Source: Pardosa pseudoannulata
Taxonomy: Eukaryota; Arthropoda; Arachnida; Araneae; Lycosidae
DNA length: 64,000 nt
Assembly: GCA_032207245.1 (NCBI GenBank)
Contig: CM063503.1
Location: 104,666,384-104,730,383 of the forward strand
Direction of reading: 5' to 3'
Positions within the stretch are counted from its first letter, which is position 1. The number at the start of each line of letters is the position of its first letter. Under the pieces are notes generated by a model. The model was not told the origin of the DNA and did not search any database. It saw nothing but the letters and a program-made list of their open reading frames with translations. This document shows positions 14,006-27,467 of this stretch, in pieces. The translations under genes were made by a program, and so were the position numbers.

Positions 14006-14009
14006 CCAC

Positions 14010-14815
14010 GTATTTCAATATCATCACACTTGGCCATTCCCTGCTAGGCACCTGATAAACTAAGAGCTGAAAAAAGGATAAAAAGAAAAAAAGAAAAAAT
14101 GTACTTAATGGGACTTAAGTGCACTTCACTTTTCTCTTAGGTAGACAGAAAAAAAAATGAAACAGATAAAAAAAGGTTGCGAAAAAAATTGGAAAAAAAT
14201 GAAATTAAGAAAATTAAAGGTGAATAAATGATTGCTACTGTAGCCTAAGTAAGGCCTTTAGTTTTTCTCCACATCTTCACTAAAATATACGCAACACAAT
14301 TAGAAACAACGTTTTCGATCTTTTGTTTGAGATGAGGATTACAAAAGTTTTTTTCCTAATTATGGGTTTTACAGGCAGTATCGCATCATGTATGAATAAG
14401 ATCTGCATCATATTTGAATTAAGTTCTGTTGTCGTGAGAAACTACCAATATATCGACACCAGTTTGGTATTGTATACGACCTCATTTTTGATATAAAAAC
14501 TTCGGGCCTGAGTAATGGTTTCACAAAGGTCTAGTTTTAAGACATTTACTACCACAAATATTTTACACCACGTTTTTATCAGGAGGCACATTGAATATTT
14601 TATTATTGAATATTTTTTAAAAGGTATTGATTTAGTAGAGCCACATTTTATAAGACTTAAATATACGAGTTCAAGGTGTCATTAAGTGCAACGGATACAT
14701 GTTTTCAATTACAATAAAAAAATAAATGCTTCGAAAATATTTAAATTTAAAATAATTAAAAAAGAAACTCGCCAAGAAACGGTATGAGAAGTTGAATAAT
14801 ATGAACATTTAAAGT
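14010..14815. other. Unannotated DNA
   Basis: Contains A-rich runs around 14075-14210. No gene recognised. Confidence 0.55.
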
Positions 14816-14827
14816 TCATTTCAAACG

Positions 14828-15007
14828 ATTTGGTTTGATTTGATGCTCTTCGGTCTACTGTTTTGCACAAGGGGGTTAATGAGACCGGGACTACTGCTTA
14901 AAGCAGATTCCGAACGGCTACGAACATCCATGCCATAGTGGGATTCGAACCCATGAAGTCCGGTACTGACGATAAGAACCCTAACCAATCAACCAGCGTT
15001 TGGCTCG
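14828..15007 (-). mobile_element. tRNA-derived SINE, complete copy with TSD
   Basis: A short retrotransposed element transcribed by RNA polymerase III from tRNA-type internal promoters and mobilised by a LINE reverse transcriptase (family knowledge). On the minus strand the 5' head is tRNA-like: a box A region, here decayed, and box B GGTTCGAATCCC (rc of 14941-14952). The unique body contains TTCGTAGCCGTTCGGAATCT, GCTTTAAGCAGTAG and CCTCATTAACC-like stretches. The 3' tail is an imperfect CCAAA-type repeat (14830-14843). The flanks carry a 9-bp target-site duplication TTTCAAACG at 14819-14827 and 15008-15016, which fixes the ends. Confidence 0.9.
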
Positions 15008-15019
15008 TTTCAAACGGAA

Positions 15020-16740
15020 ACTCGGAATGTGGACCGTCAATTTCTAACAAAGTCTTAGGGTAGAGACGATGACGATGATTGAATTAGTTGAAACAATAAT
15101 GAAAGATATTCAGAGAAAGCACAAAGTAGGTCTTGAAGTCAGCTTTTTAGATAATCTCTGAGTAAATTTCTTTAAGTTTATAGAAAACCCCATTAATGCA
15201 TGATCACCACAGATTCAATATGCTTCAGAATTGTTTGTAAATGAAAGTAGGTTCCCGCTGGCTTGAGACCCCATATATGGAAAGATTTTTCTCTCTAAAA
15301 TAGAGTATGATATAGGAAAATTTACAATATTCAGTGTAAAACTTAACACTTGATATTATTTTAAGTACAACAATTAGTGTAAGTTAGATCTTGTACCGCA
15401 CATAAAACAAAAATATACTCTTAATTGTGAGAACCAATTAGAATGGCTTTTTGAGATTTCTATTAAACCTGATTGTATATAAACAAATTGTCATGAGTCT
15501 TTTTTTTCAATAATTAAATATATATTTATGTATTTATGAAAACCAACGCCAGCGAAGTTTATGTATATATGTAAATATATATTTTTTACACATTTTGCTA
15601 TTTTTTGTTAAAGTTATTCAGCAAGGAATTGAGAAAGAAACATTTGTATATTGGATAACTAATAAATTCGTATTTCATTGGTATTAATAAATAAAATTAA
15701 ATATGATAAATTATATAGTTTTTACTTCCAAAGATTAAGAAGAATTTCTGGTGAAATACTTTAGCTCTAAAATCAGCAAGCTTGAAAAAAATAAACTTTT
15801 AATCTTTAAAAAGATAACTTAGAACTTATCTGCTAATTTTAAAATTTTAGCCAGCAAAATATTGAAAATGAAGTTATCGTACTTCATTTTACAAGAAAGC
15901 AAACAGAAAAAAAAGTAATTCTACAACAATAGTTTATGTGTTAAAATAATTTTTTATTCTCTTTTCAAGGATTGTTGAAGTTTTGAAAGAGTCCATAAAA
16001 CTAAAACGCCCACTGATGGGAAGTAGAAAAGTATTGACTTTTTAATTATCTATTCAGAGAGTTTTGAAACAACGCAAATTATTCCTTAATTACCGGCTAA
16101 GTACATGTATCTAGTTACAACAAGAAGGAATAAATATGATTCATTCTCAGTATAACAAGTTATTTTCCTCTTATCAATGTCTTATTTTAGAATTTTTCTC
16201 GACTTGTATAGTTTCTTTGAATATTATTAATACATTTTAGCTATCAGTTTTCACTTTACTTAAACTGGAATAATTATCCTGTAAACCTAAGCTGTTTATA
16301 CAAAATAGAATTAAGAATACACATACATTTCCTTTTCCTAACAATTTATCTCTGTTAATATGGATTATTTGTAATGGATTTACGCTTTATAGGCAAATTA
16401 AAGAAGATTGTTTGTGAAGTGATTATTTCTTTTAAAGATTAATTAAAGGACAACAAACTCCATTTAAGTCGATAAAAGATTTATTTCACTGTACTTCATG
16501 TTATAATTACACTCATAAGCCTTTGTATATGTATTTGATGTAATTTTTGGATTTGTTTATTTTCCAGGTCTGTTTTACCGAAAATAGATAGAATAATTTA
16601 TAATTCATTTTAACATAATATTTGTTGTATGATAAATATACTAACATAATTGTTGGCACATGTTACGTACATTTTTCGTATTTCACAACATTAGGCATGC
16701 AACGAGGCAAATAATTTTATACGAGGCATGTAAATAAAAG
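15020..16740. other. Unannotated AT-rich DNA
   Basis: No gene recognised. Confidence 0.6.
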
Positions 16741-16741
16741 C

Positions 16742-16824
16742 GAAGACATACCTAGAGTACAATATATGTTAAATTTATAGGCTTTTATTAATGTTTGAGG
16801 ACAATCAGTCTCTATAAACTCTAT
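16742..16824 (+). repeat. Flanking direct repeat, left
   Basis: GAAGACATA-CTAGAGTACAA through GGCTTTTATTAATGTTTGAG recurs at 17274-17340. The two copies bracket the duplicated segment 16826-17273. Confidence 0.8.
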
Positions 16825-16825
16825 A

Positions 16826-17273
16826 TATTTATTTCATAATTTTGATGTTTTCATTCATGGTCTAAAGACTACAATTTATTCAGCATGGGTTTACTTTTTT
16901 GTATTTTTTTTGTAGGGGATAAATAAATACCCAACTCTCTCTCTTCTCTCTCACACTCTTCTCTCTCTCTCTCATAAACACACACTTAGAGAGTGTATAA
17001 TTAGTTCATATTTAACATATATTTAGCAGATATTTATCCGTAAAATGATAGTTGGATAATGATATTTCTGTGTTTGAATTTTTAAAATTTAAAGGTAACT
17101 ACTGATAGAAAACAATAAGATATGACAAAATTATTGAAAAATTGTCTGTCATTAAATAGAGCTCTTAATCATTTCATAAAGCTAAGGAAAATACCCTTTC
17201 TTTATGATTCATAACTGAACTCCATTCCCCTCACAAGCTTGTTACTAATTGGATGCTTTCATCACGTGATTGG
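16826..17273 (+). repeat. Local duplicate, copy B (includes R copy 3)
   Basis: Homologous over its full length to 13540-14005. It begins with the R terminal part (TTTTGATGTTTTCATTCATG at about 16839), then a CT-rich run, then shared unique sequence ending TTGGATGCTTTCATCACGTG. It lies exactly between two ~80-bp direct repeats. Confidence 0.8.
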
Positions 17274-17360
17274 GAAGACATAGCTAGAGTACAATATATG
17301 TTAAAGTTGTAGGCTTTTATTAATGTTTGAGGAGTTCATAACTAGTCTCTATAAACTGAG
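17274..17360 (+). repeat. Flanking direct repeat, right
   Basis: Second copy of 16742-16824, with a few substitutions. It is followed by a short local repetition of GTCTCTATAAACT. Confidence 0.8.
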
Positions 17361-17364
17361 TCTC

Positions 17365-18410
17365 TATAAACTAAGAGTGGTCTCAGACCATTTGTAATAA
17401 TGTTGAAAAATTGAGACCTAAATGATCTATTTCCATAATAAATTCTTGGAAATTTAAATTAGTTTTAGAATATTCTTAATAAATAAGGTTATTTCACACC
17501 ATATGTACATGTGAATATGCATGAAGCGAATGCCATTAACCATGGTAAAATATTTTATTTTGTAAAGAAAAAAAATGTAATTTTTTACTCTGGTTAGGTC
17601 TTTTTAATTTCTAGACAAACAATAACTTCTTTGCAATGTATATAATATCCATTCAACATCCAGAATGTCATTTGGATTCAACCCAGGTGGTCATTAAAGC
17701 TATGTGTTGGTAATAGTTGTTATTTAAATAATTTTTACTTAGCAGCTTGGTGAAGGCCATAAACTAAATATGAGCTTGTGGAGTCACTTCTGCGTTGTTT
17801 TGTACTTGATTCTGTATTCGTTGTCCTTTTCTTGTGTTTATCTGGTTTTTTTTTATTCTGCCTTTAAGTATATTTTCTATAATGCAAAAATAATCTTCCC
17901 GATCTGTGTTATACTGTATTTTTTTGTAAGAGTAGCTTATGTAATTTGATTTTCTTTTAATATACATTGGAAACTGTCATTGTTCTTACGGCTGATCTTT
18001 GAATATTTTCATTTAAATCTGATGTTAAATGACACAAACGTTACTGATGTTTATTTTCTGAGATTTTAAGACTGCAACGAAGTATCAGTAAGATTTTTCT
18101 TTCTTTTTTTGCATTCCCTCAAGAAGTTACATGCTCTTTGAGTTTCCTTAGTTCCCCAACAAGATATCAAAGAGTAGTTTTAACAATTAATGATTTTATT
18201 TAAAAACTCATTGACGTTATTAGTACAAAAAAATCTAAACACTACATTTACACACCTCTTGTCAAAACTTCATCAGTCTAGTAAAATTAGAAATACAGGA
18301 ACATAAATGGTAGTATTTGCTGAAAAGTATTTCGGTAGTATTCATTTTATAAAAAATCATTGAATGATCTATGTAAAATAATTGTTTCTAAATATTTTCA
18401 GCAAAATTTT
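17365..18410. other. Unannotated AT-rich DNA
   Basis: No gene recognised. The minus-strand 67-codon frame at 17764-17967 is Lys/Asn/Gln-rich and has no signature. Confidence 0.55.
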
Positions 18411-18414
18411 TAAC

Positions 18415-18453
18415 AATATCTTAACTTAATATTTAATATTAAGTTAAGATATT
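18415..18453. repeat. 39-bp near-perfect palindrome
   Basis: Two perfect 19-bp arms (AATATCTTAACTTAATATT and its reverse complement) around a single T at 18434. It can form a cruciform or RNA hairpin. Confidence 0.95.
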
Positions 18454-18533
18454 TAGATTTCTCTACCACTATAAAATAATTTTTAGTATACATCTTTTCA
18501 ATATTTTTAACGTATTCTGTTTTATTTCATATT

Positions 18534-18600
18534 TATATAGATAATAATTCATTTTGAGATAGATAATAATTCATTAAGATAGATAATAATTCATTTTGAT
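18534..18600 (+). repeat. Three-copy minisatellite
   Basis: Three tandem copies of about 20 bp sharing GATAATAATTCATT, separated by short variable links. Confidence 0.85.
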
Positions 18601-18604
18601 GTGA

Positions 18605-21600
18605 ATATCACACCGAAAAATCATATAATGAAATAAATCACATTTTTTTTAAATTACTTATTCTGGAGTATTCGATTAAACTAGCTTTGATGAAGTACGC
18701 CAACAAGCTCAATAAAATTTTAATTACGTTGGTTTAATTATTAAAAATGAAAATTTATAATAATTAACGAAATGGAAATTATATTACATACAAATAATCA
18801 TAACATCACATTTACATGGTTAGTATTAATTGAAATTACAAATTTTAATTATTCTATTAATTAAGAAGCATATGACGTATACGTGCAATAAAGAATCCTT
18901 ATCTCAACCAAAAAAAAATATTCTTTTACTATCTTTTTCAGTAAAATTCTAAACGAAGGCTTTAAAATCTTTAAAATTTATACTGTCATTCAATCATACG
19001 AAGTCACAGAAATTACTACCCACTTGAATCATTTTTGTTCTCAAATCTTTATTCTGCATTTATAAAAAAGCACTCTGTTTAAATTAAAAATCTGTTTTAA
19101 AGAGACAGAGGGAGACAAATGATTTCATTATCATACCTAATCAATTTAACCGAAACTAATTATCTGATCAAAATCTAAGAGCAGCAAAAGGAAAGTACCC
19201 AAAGACACTAAAGTTTTTTCCTCCAATTTCTTCAATTGTCTCGAAGAACAAATGAAATCGGATTACAGACGAAAATGAAAACCATTCACGATATTTCAAT
19301 ATTATCATTACCCCAAGAAAATATATCTTAAAAACTAACGATGTAAAATGAATGAATATATTTGCATTTCAAGAACTTGAAAACGGATGTTAGAATTCTT
19401 TCTAACAGAACTCTAATTTTCTCCAAATTAAATGTGGACCATCAAACAAGGAAAACGTACATTAGAAAATTCGGGTTTAAATTACTGCCAAAGCTGTTTA
19501 AAAATTTAGTTAGCATTCATTAGAATTCCATAAAGCTGTACAGACTGTTTTTTTATATTTAGTAACCAGATTGCATTTTAATGGGATAACGAGTTTAAAA
19601 CGTTTGAAATAAGTACCTGAAAATCACATAGTGGAAGCTGAGAGATAATTAACACATTTCGAGCTTAATGGCTGTAACAAAAATGATAATCCCTAGTCAT
19701 AACAACGTTAGCATAAAACTATGTGTTTATTCAATTAAGAAAGTTAAAAAAAACTGAAATTGAAAATGAAAATTAGTTAAGACTAAAACTTCAAAGAAAT
19801 GTTGTAATACAGTTAATCTACATTCTAAATATTAATTCAGATGTGCGAGATTTATTACTCTAATCACTAAACAAATACAAAATACTTTACCGAATTTTTA
19901 CAGTTTTTTTATATTATTTGCTTCTCTAAATTACAGCTTTAGGCAGAAATGCATACATTAATCAAAACAGAAAATCAGCAAAGAAACTGGCAAATAATTT
20001 TGTTCTGCTTATCAATAAACAAATATTTCTGTGCTCGCTCAATACTTAAACGAAATATGATACTGGTAAACAAGAAATCACTCCTTTCTTATATTGTTCG
20101 GAGATCATTAATCTCTTGCAGAAGCTTTCATGGTTCTCTTACAGAAATATTTGCTATTGGGCCATTTACATATATTTATTTTCCCAGTTTTCCTGAAAAA
20201 AAATCGCGTGTACTTTTGAATAGTCACTAAGATAAGTAATCAGATAAAGAACAGTGATAAAAGTATGTGCTGTAAGGGAGTCCGAGACAAGTAAATCTTA
20301 AAAAAAAAACATTTTTTTTTATCTTAAAAAATATTAGACATTTGTAAATAAAGTAAAAGAGCTACATGGTTCTACGATAATTAAACGAAGTGATACTTTA
20401 TTTTTTCATAATGTTTGTTTAAATAGAAATATAATTGGATAATAAATTTTGCTTATATGGAGAACATTCATTTAATTGATAAAAGTTTTAGACAAACATG
20501 GTTTTATACAGTATAGAGACTCAATTTTTCATAAAACGAAAGTTCTACTATTTTCGTATATCTACATGCAGTCTACCCAATTTCCTCAAAGACTTTTATA
20601 TCAATTTTCACTGCATACGGCCTAACTGAAGTAAATCTTAATTATACTCTCCGGTATAATTTGAAACTTCGAACGTAGTGCCTTTAATTGGATATACAAA
20701 TATAGATGTATGGGAGCACAAAAGCATTAATAACACTTGAGAAATTTCTTTTTTTTATGCACGTCTTCCTTTTGCTTTCCAGATGTGGAAATAATAGGAG
20801 AATATCTGTGTCTATCAGTCAAAATCTACTAAAATTGAAATTGATCACTTTCATACTTAATATTGTTTTATTACAAAAATGTCCTGACTGAATCATACTC
20901 TTTTTTCGTCCTAGAAAGATTAGAATTTAGTGGACAGAAACCAGTATGTGAATGCGGGAAAAACATTTTTTTGTTACATGGTGTATAATTTTCTTGTAAG
21001 CAGCATACATTCTTTTAATAAGTCTTTGTAATTTTCAGCACAAAGTTAACCGAATAATTGTCTTCTAATATTCCAGAATTAATATTAAGGGAAATAACAG
21101 TGAAATTTCATAAAATTCTCAGCCAGGAGGAAATTTCAAGAGGGCTATTAATGTTCAGTGAGTTAAATTTAAAGGATGTTTTTATTTTTATGAAAATCTA
21201 CATGGAAAATTTGTTGAATGATTATGGCAACTAAGACTACTTTAATTATTTTGGGGCAAAACAGTTCCGTATTATCAGTCAAATTTGCTATTTTTAAGGG
21301 ATTTTATTGACTTAAAATATTAATACTATGACTGATTACTCCTTAAAATATATTACATTAACATTGATAGGTCATTTTGCTTTATATACCCAGTTGCTGT
21401 TACTTTTAGGATTTATGTGAAAAACTTCACTAAACTTGACTCTGAAGAAATACTTATATATCTTTTCAAAGGGAACAAATAGTTTTAAACATAAAGAATA
21501 AAATGAATGTGATGTTAAACACTTTATTTTGAAAGTGAAGTTTTAACGATGAAATCTAAAGTCAATTTAAAAATTAACTAAAATGTTAAAATTCTTTGTC

Positions 21601-23285
21601 ATAGAAATAAATCTTGCGGTAATTAGATGTATATAAAGTCATTAAAATAAGGAAATTTAAAAGCAGAATCTTAAACCTGAAACATAAAAATGAACGAGAT
21701 GGATTTATAAATTCTTTATATCTTTATGAGTTTAAATAACCAATTTATCCTAAATTTAGTATTCATAAATTTATATGAATAATTTAAAATGCAGGATAAT
21801 AGAAAACTAATATGTATATAGAATTCAAAGAAGTAATACATTTTGTTAAAGATATCATGAAAGAGTAGAATTCATAGATAAATAATATAGCTAAGTGTAA
21901 GCTTAATGATAATTTCATAAAATGTTATCCCTAATACATTATGTTGGTCAGATTAAATATATATGCAAATTCAAAAATATAATTGCGTTTATACACACAC
22001 ATATATATTATATATACATAAATTGTATACTCTTAATGAAAGTTAGATACATAATTTCAATAGTTGCATTACATGGTGTTTAAAATATTAATAGCTGTAC
22101 AAAATTAAACCTATATCACCTACATGGAAGATATTTAATGCAACAGATTCTGATGTTTATTGAATGCTAAGTTGACACTAATTTATAATAGAATTCTGAG
22201 GCACATATAATTTTAAGACGTTCATGTTAAAGTTTTGTTTAGTTAACATTTACTGGTATCAAAATATCTCCCGATAGTCTATGGTTTCACTCAGTTTTAA
22301 TCAACGACATTATTATTGACATATATCAAAATATTGACGAACGATAAGTACATCAGAACATAGCGGAGGCAAATACCGCAGTCATCTCACACAATATGAC
22401 AGAATGGCCCGGCATCTTTTGATAAAATATTACTGGTTGAGAATAATATGGTCACATTTTTAGCATTATAAATGTAAATGCTGTTGTGGAGTAGCATGAT
22501 ATTAATGTTATTGAATATATCACGTAGCAAAATTTAGAGAACTATTAATTTAGAAATCTACAATTAAAAAACCTTTTTATGGCAATTTTCATGGTATCCC
22601 CGGATAATGAAATGACTCTATAAAAACATAGCTTAGTGTATTAAAAAAATTACTGACAGGGGTTACATTTTTAGAAGAACAAGGTAATTTGACAAAAGAT
22701 CATTAAGATAAATTACATGGGCCACGATAATTAGAGATAGTGAGTATTTTATTAGATTGAATATTTTTCATGTACGTTTTTAATTATGGTGAATGTATAA
22801 AAGTGTTTGAGGTGAAAAAGAAAATGTATATGTCTTCTGTTACGTATTTATGGTTGTAAAACATACTGTTAGAACCGAAACTGGAAAATTTCATAGTTAC
22901 AAAATGAAAAGAAGAATTTCAACAAATGTATTTCTAATAGCTGAAATACTGCCACCTGTGTAATGTTTTAGTTAAGGTGAATAGAGTGATAATGCCTGTA
23001 TTGTAAATTGATTAGAAAACAGTTATTTTGTCTTCAAAAGACTGAAATAGAAAATTAAAATCTTTACACAATCTAGTATTCAATCAGTCTTTTTCAGGAG
23101 TACAAAGTTTTCAGTGCTTAAATATTTAATTTCTAACCATATTCTTACAAAATACATAACGTTGTGGGGCCCGTAACTGTAGCGTTTCGCCTATTGTTGA
23201 GAGGGCGCCATCTGTCAGAACAGCTAGAAACGAGTGTGTGTGTGTGTGACGGCACAAGACAATGCAATGCTAAAGACGACGCTTC
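18605..23285. other. Unannotated AT-rich DNA
   Basis: No convincing gene in 4.7 kb. A GC-richer patch at 22330-22440 has a short plus-strand frame (reads SEHSGGKYRSHLTQYDRMAR) that I cannot assign. It may be the remains of a transposon. Confidence 0.55.
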
Positions 23286-23287
23286 TT

Positions 23288-23373
23288 GGTTTGGTTTGGT
23301 TTGGTTTGGAGCGCTACGGTCTACTGTTTTGCACACGAGGGCTAATGAGACCGGGAACTACAGCTTTAAGTGG
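23288..23373 (-). mobile_element. 5'-truncated SINE copy
   Basis: The 3' part of the window's SINE family on the minus strand. The plus strand shows GGTTTGGTTTGGTTTGGAGC, then TACGGTCTACTGTTTTGC and GAGGGCTAATGAGACCGGGA. The tRNA-like head is missing. The tail is the cleanest (CCAAA)n run in the family. No target-site duplication could be read. A short (GT)n run lies upstream at 23235-23248. Confidence 0.85.
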
Positions 23374-23671
23374 TGCAATTAGAGATACATCTGTTACCGC
23401 AAATGAAATATTTCGAAATAGAGATTTACAAAGCCATGAAAAGCTATCAGCGTCTTTGCCTCAGGGAGTAAGGGTGCATCCCTCAATAAATGTCAGTCAA
23501 ATAGGTTTTCAGTTTCTAAACAATTGACCTGACTTTCCTACCTCAAACACTGGCAGAAATGTGTATTACATCCATATTCGGAACGTTTTTGGAGGTCGAA
23601 AATTGTACCGGACAACCTCTTTGAAGACATCATCGGTTTGGTGGAATTGTACGTGCGAACCGCTTAGAGGG

Positions 23672-24221
23672 TTAAACATTATATACTAATTAATTCCGTT
23701 ATTCTATTTATACCGATTATAGTTTATATAGAAACTATGTTTACCGAATTCCGCTTATTTTAAATGGAAACACAGTTAATTGTAAATAATTACTTGTGCT
23801 TATACAATGTTAACAAATTTTTCTGTAGTTTTAGTTTATTCTAAACATCATGACACGACAAAATAGTAAAGGTCATAAACATCATATTCAGTCTTATAAA
23901 TGTTACTTAACAATTTAAGAAATTTTTTTAAAAACTGGGAAAAAAAGTTGAGTACTTCTAGTATTTTGAAATCATTTACAAGGTATAAAAAACTAAACTG
24001 GAAAAAAATATTTTTAAGGTCTAAAACAAGGAAGTACTGCGAAATTAGATTTTACCGAAATCGATTAATACTTTAATTCTAATTTAGGAATTAATTATGA
24101 ATGTGTGTACCTAAATTCATTGTTAGGGGATAAAAGTAGTTATTTTTTTAGTCAAATTCTGCCATTTTAAAATCCTCCTGTCTAATTAACAAATAAAGTA
24201 ATCGTCATCTGACACTGTTGT
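23672..24221 (+). repeat. ~550-bp duplicated segment, copy A
   Basis: Almost identical to 24358-24906. The visible differences are 1-bp length changes (CC/C at the TTTATACCG site, GG/G at the AAATGGAAA site, one extra T near the end). Copy A starts exactly at a TTAA directly after CGCTTAGAGGG. No reading frame is present. Confidence 0.95.
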
Positions 24222-24357
24222 GTGTAAATGTATGTGCTTGAACTGTTGAGTTTGTCTTTTTAAGGACTTTCTATAATATTTCCTAAAACACATAAGAAAT
24301 AAAATCTACAATAAAGGTGCTTTTAAAGAAAAAGGAAAATATTCATTCAAAAGGCTA
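24222..24357. other. Spacer between the 550-bp copies
   Basis: 136 bp of unrelated AT-rich sequence. Confidence 0.9.
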
Positions 24358-24906
24358 TTAAACATTATATACTAATTAATTCCGTTATTCTATTTATACG
24401 ATTATAGTTTATATAGAAACTATGTTTACCGAATTCCGCTTATTTTAAATGAAACACAGTTAATTGTAAATAATTACTTGTGCTTATACAATGTTAACAA
24501 ATTTTTCTGTAGTTTTAGTTTATTCTAAACATCATGACACGACAAAATAGTAAAGGTCATAAACATCATATTCAGTCTTATAAATGTTACTTAACAATTT
24601 AAGAAATTTTTTTAAAAACTGGGAAAAAAAGTTGAGTACTTCTAGTATTTTGAAATCATTTACAAGGTATAAAAAACTAAACTGGAAAAAAATATTTTTA
24701 AGGTCTAAAACAAGGAAGTACTGCGAAATTAGATTTTACCGAAATCGATTAATACTTTAATTCTAATTTAGGAATTAATTATGAATGTGTGTACCTAAAT
24801 TCATTGTTAGGGGATAAAAGTAGTTATTTTTTTAGTCAAATTCTGCCATTTTAAAATCCTCCTGTCTAATTAACAAATAAAGTAATTCGTCATCTGACAC
24901 TGTTGT
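24358..24906 (+). repeat. ~550-bp duplicated segment, copy B
   Basis: Second copy of 23672-24221, in the same orientation, 686 bp downstream start to start. Confidence 0.95.
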
Positions 24907-24909
24907 ACA

Positions 24910-26960
24910 GTACTGAAAAACTGTATAACACATATTAATAACATATATTAATAACATAAGTAGATTTTCTAAGAAAAGAAATAATTTACAGGCCTGCACT
25001 TTTAACTAAAATAATGCACCTTGAATATTCTTTTCATATATTATTTTTAATTACTTATTAATGTCGTATTTCTAAATTAATTTCATATCTGCCCTTTTGC
25101 ATGCAATTTCAGATTCTTTTAAAATCAAGAAAAAAGAGAAAAAATGATAAATCTCTGGGATCCAATAGCTTGTGACAGTTTTTAAAATACTTTTAATTTA
25201 TTCATTTTCCCATTTTTTCATTATTCCATTCTCCAGATTACTAATTATATCAACTGTATAGTTTTCAAGATTTTAGCTTGAAATAACAGTATCATTATAT
25301 CATATGATTAATATGTCTACAGAAATGTGCGTAAAATTCTATAAATGATGCTTCAGTCAAATGAAAAGAATCTATTTTAGCATTTTTTATGTATTTAAAT
25401 AAATGGGTCTCTTTTCTCGTTAAAAATTTAGAGGAGAATATCTAATGAATGGCCCTGCAGAGAATAAATGTCGTACGATTGCATATTTTTTTTATCTAAA
25501 TCTCTTGTCAGACAATAAGAAATCATTTATAATCTGTATAGTAAGAATGATTTATTGTATCTAATACTTTTAATAAAAATAACTCGTGCAGTGCAACAAT
25601 TTTCCTCCTCGAAGTTTTATTTTAATGAAAATAATACTCAATATCGAAGGAGAAAAATTTTCATTTCACATTTATACATTACTTTCAACTAATCTCCTAT
25701 TCAGTTCTTAACGATTTTCCTAAGTACATATTGTTCTAAAAAATAGTTATCGTTCAGGCGATATTACAATAATGCGGACTTTTTCTACATCGAAGAATTC
25801 TACATGATTTTGCCAATTCTTTGCTATCGATCGAAAAGCATGTCGAATTTAAATAATTTCTCTTTTACTGTTAAGATAAAAGAGATGGCCCGCTCACTAG
25901 GCTTCGTTTTTTAATAAAATCCATGAATAAAATTATCCCTTTTTTCCCTTTTTCCAGAAAAAGCAAAAGTAGAAAACTGTAGTCGAGAAAGAAGTGTTAA
26001 TGGAAAATAACCGTTTCCAAGTATCATTTTTGAATATTGCAGTTATCTAGTACGACTTCAATTTTTGAGTTAAAATTTTTAATATAAGTATTAGTACTTA
26101 CTTACAGTGTATTTTAAGTAAAATGAACATTATAGAAATATCACTGGTTTTAATAGAATGTAGTTTATTGGAAACTTGCATTTAAATGATAAGGCATACT
26201 TTATATACAGGATCATGTCATTTTATATAAAAGCAATTCAAAGGCATATTAAATATAGTCTATTCTCATGGTAAATGGATTCGGTAGCTAGGAGGTAAAA
26301 TATTTGAGCAATGAAGTAAAGCAGAAGTATGGAGAGGCTGTATGCAAATAGTTGTTTCTTTGCTTCTAGCGAGAAATATTTTAAATACGAGACCACTCAG
26401 TGACTTGTAAAGGCAGATTGAGCTTATGCAAGAAATTACGCAAGATAAGTACATACGTACGTACAAATTCAATACTTAAACTTTTCAGAATTAAATAAGG
26501 TATGGTCGAAATAAGTATTTCTGAACAGTGATTTTTTTCACTGTTATAGTACTTCCTTTATTTTGTACGATGGAATAAACAGTATATAAAAGAGGAAAAG
26601 TAGCGTCTGATATTCATATATAATTTGATAGCATATATAATTTATAAAAATGCATTTTTTTGCATAAATGAAGGTGCTCCAGTGATCGTCAATTTGCGAA
26701 AATACTTTCTAAAAAACATTTAAGACCTCTTCAATTAGAGGTATTAGTAAGATTAAACGTTTAAATCTCTCTTCAAGTCCAAAATATTAAATTTGCTGTT
26801 TGTAACGAATATATAAATTTAACTCTGAAAGAATGGAAGATTATGTTGTTAGTAAAGTAATTATTATATTTTAAAAACTTGAACCTTGCCTTCTTGTGTT
26901 ACAAAGCCCTTTATGTAAAGAACGTTGTTAAACAGATTGAGCTACAATGTACTAAGTTTC
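24910..26960. other. Unannotated AT-rich DNA
   Basis: No gene recognised. An imperfect hairpin with about 15-bp arms lies near 25600-25660 (arms close to AATTTTCCTCCTCGA). Confidence 0.55.
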
Positions 26961-26973
26961 AGAAGAAAACAAA

Positions 26974-27131
26974 TGGATCGCTTCGGAGCAAAAATTCGTG
27001 GGTTTGAATTCTATTGTTTACAGGGATGTTCATAGACGTTTAGAGACTACTTTTAGCAGTAGGTCCCGGTCTCATTAGACATCGTGTAGCCGATCGGTAG
27101 ATCGTAGTGTTCCAAATCCAAAACAAACCGA
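26974..27131 (+). mobile_element. Old SINE copy, plus strand
   Basis: The only plus-strand member seen. Box B survives as GGGTTTGAATTC (near 27000), followed by GGATGTTCATAG, GCAGTAGGTCCCGGTCTCAT and a tail CCAAATCCAAAACAAACC. The head before 26974 is not recognisable. It is clearly more diverged than the 60766 copy. Confidence 0.75.
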
Positions 27132-27467
27132 AAGTATTCGTACAGTGAGTAATGTTTCGTATTTTCTTTCAATCCAAGACCTTGTAGATCATTTTCCAGT
27201 TTGAAGAAGGGGGTTTGAATCTCTTTCCCATTCATTTAGCATAGTTTTGTGTTCAGAACTCGGTACAGATTCCTATGTTTTCTTAGGTGCATAGATTAAT
27301 ACACTTTTATATGTGCTTTAATCTAAAACCTCTTTGAAGAGTATCGTATCAGTTACGATTTAAAATCACTTTCTGTGCTTAACCCTGAATCATAATTTTA
27401 TCATAATGCAACTAGAGGTTGATTTACAGCACTATAGTATGCTACAAGAAGACTAATTAAAATTTAA

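Noticed and set aside
23145..23527. Overlapping 63-97-codon frames on both strands
   Set aside because: They arise from the SINE tail, the (GT)n tract and a local GC-richer patch; no domain is visible.
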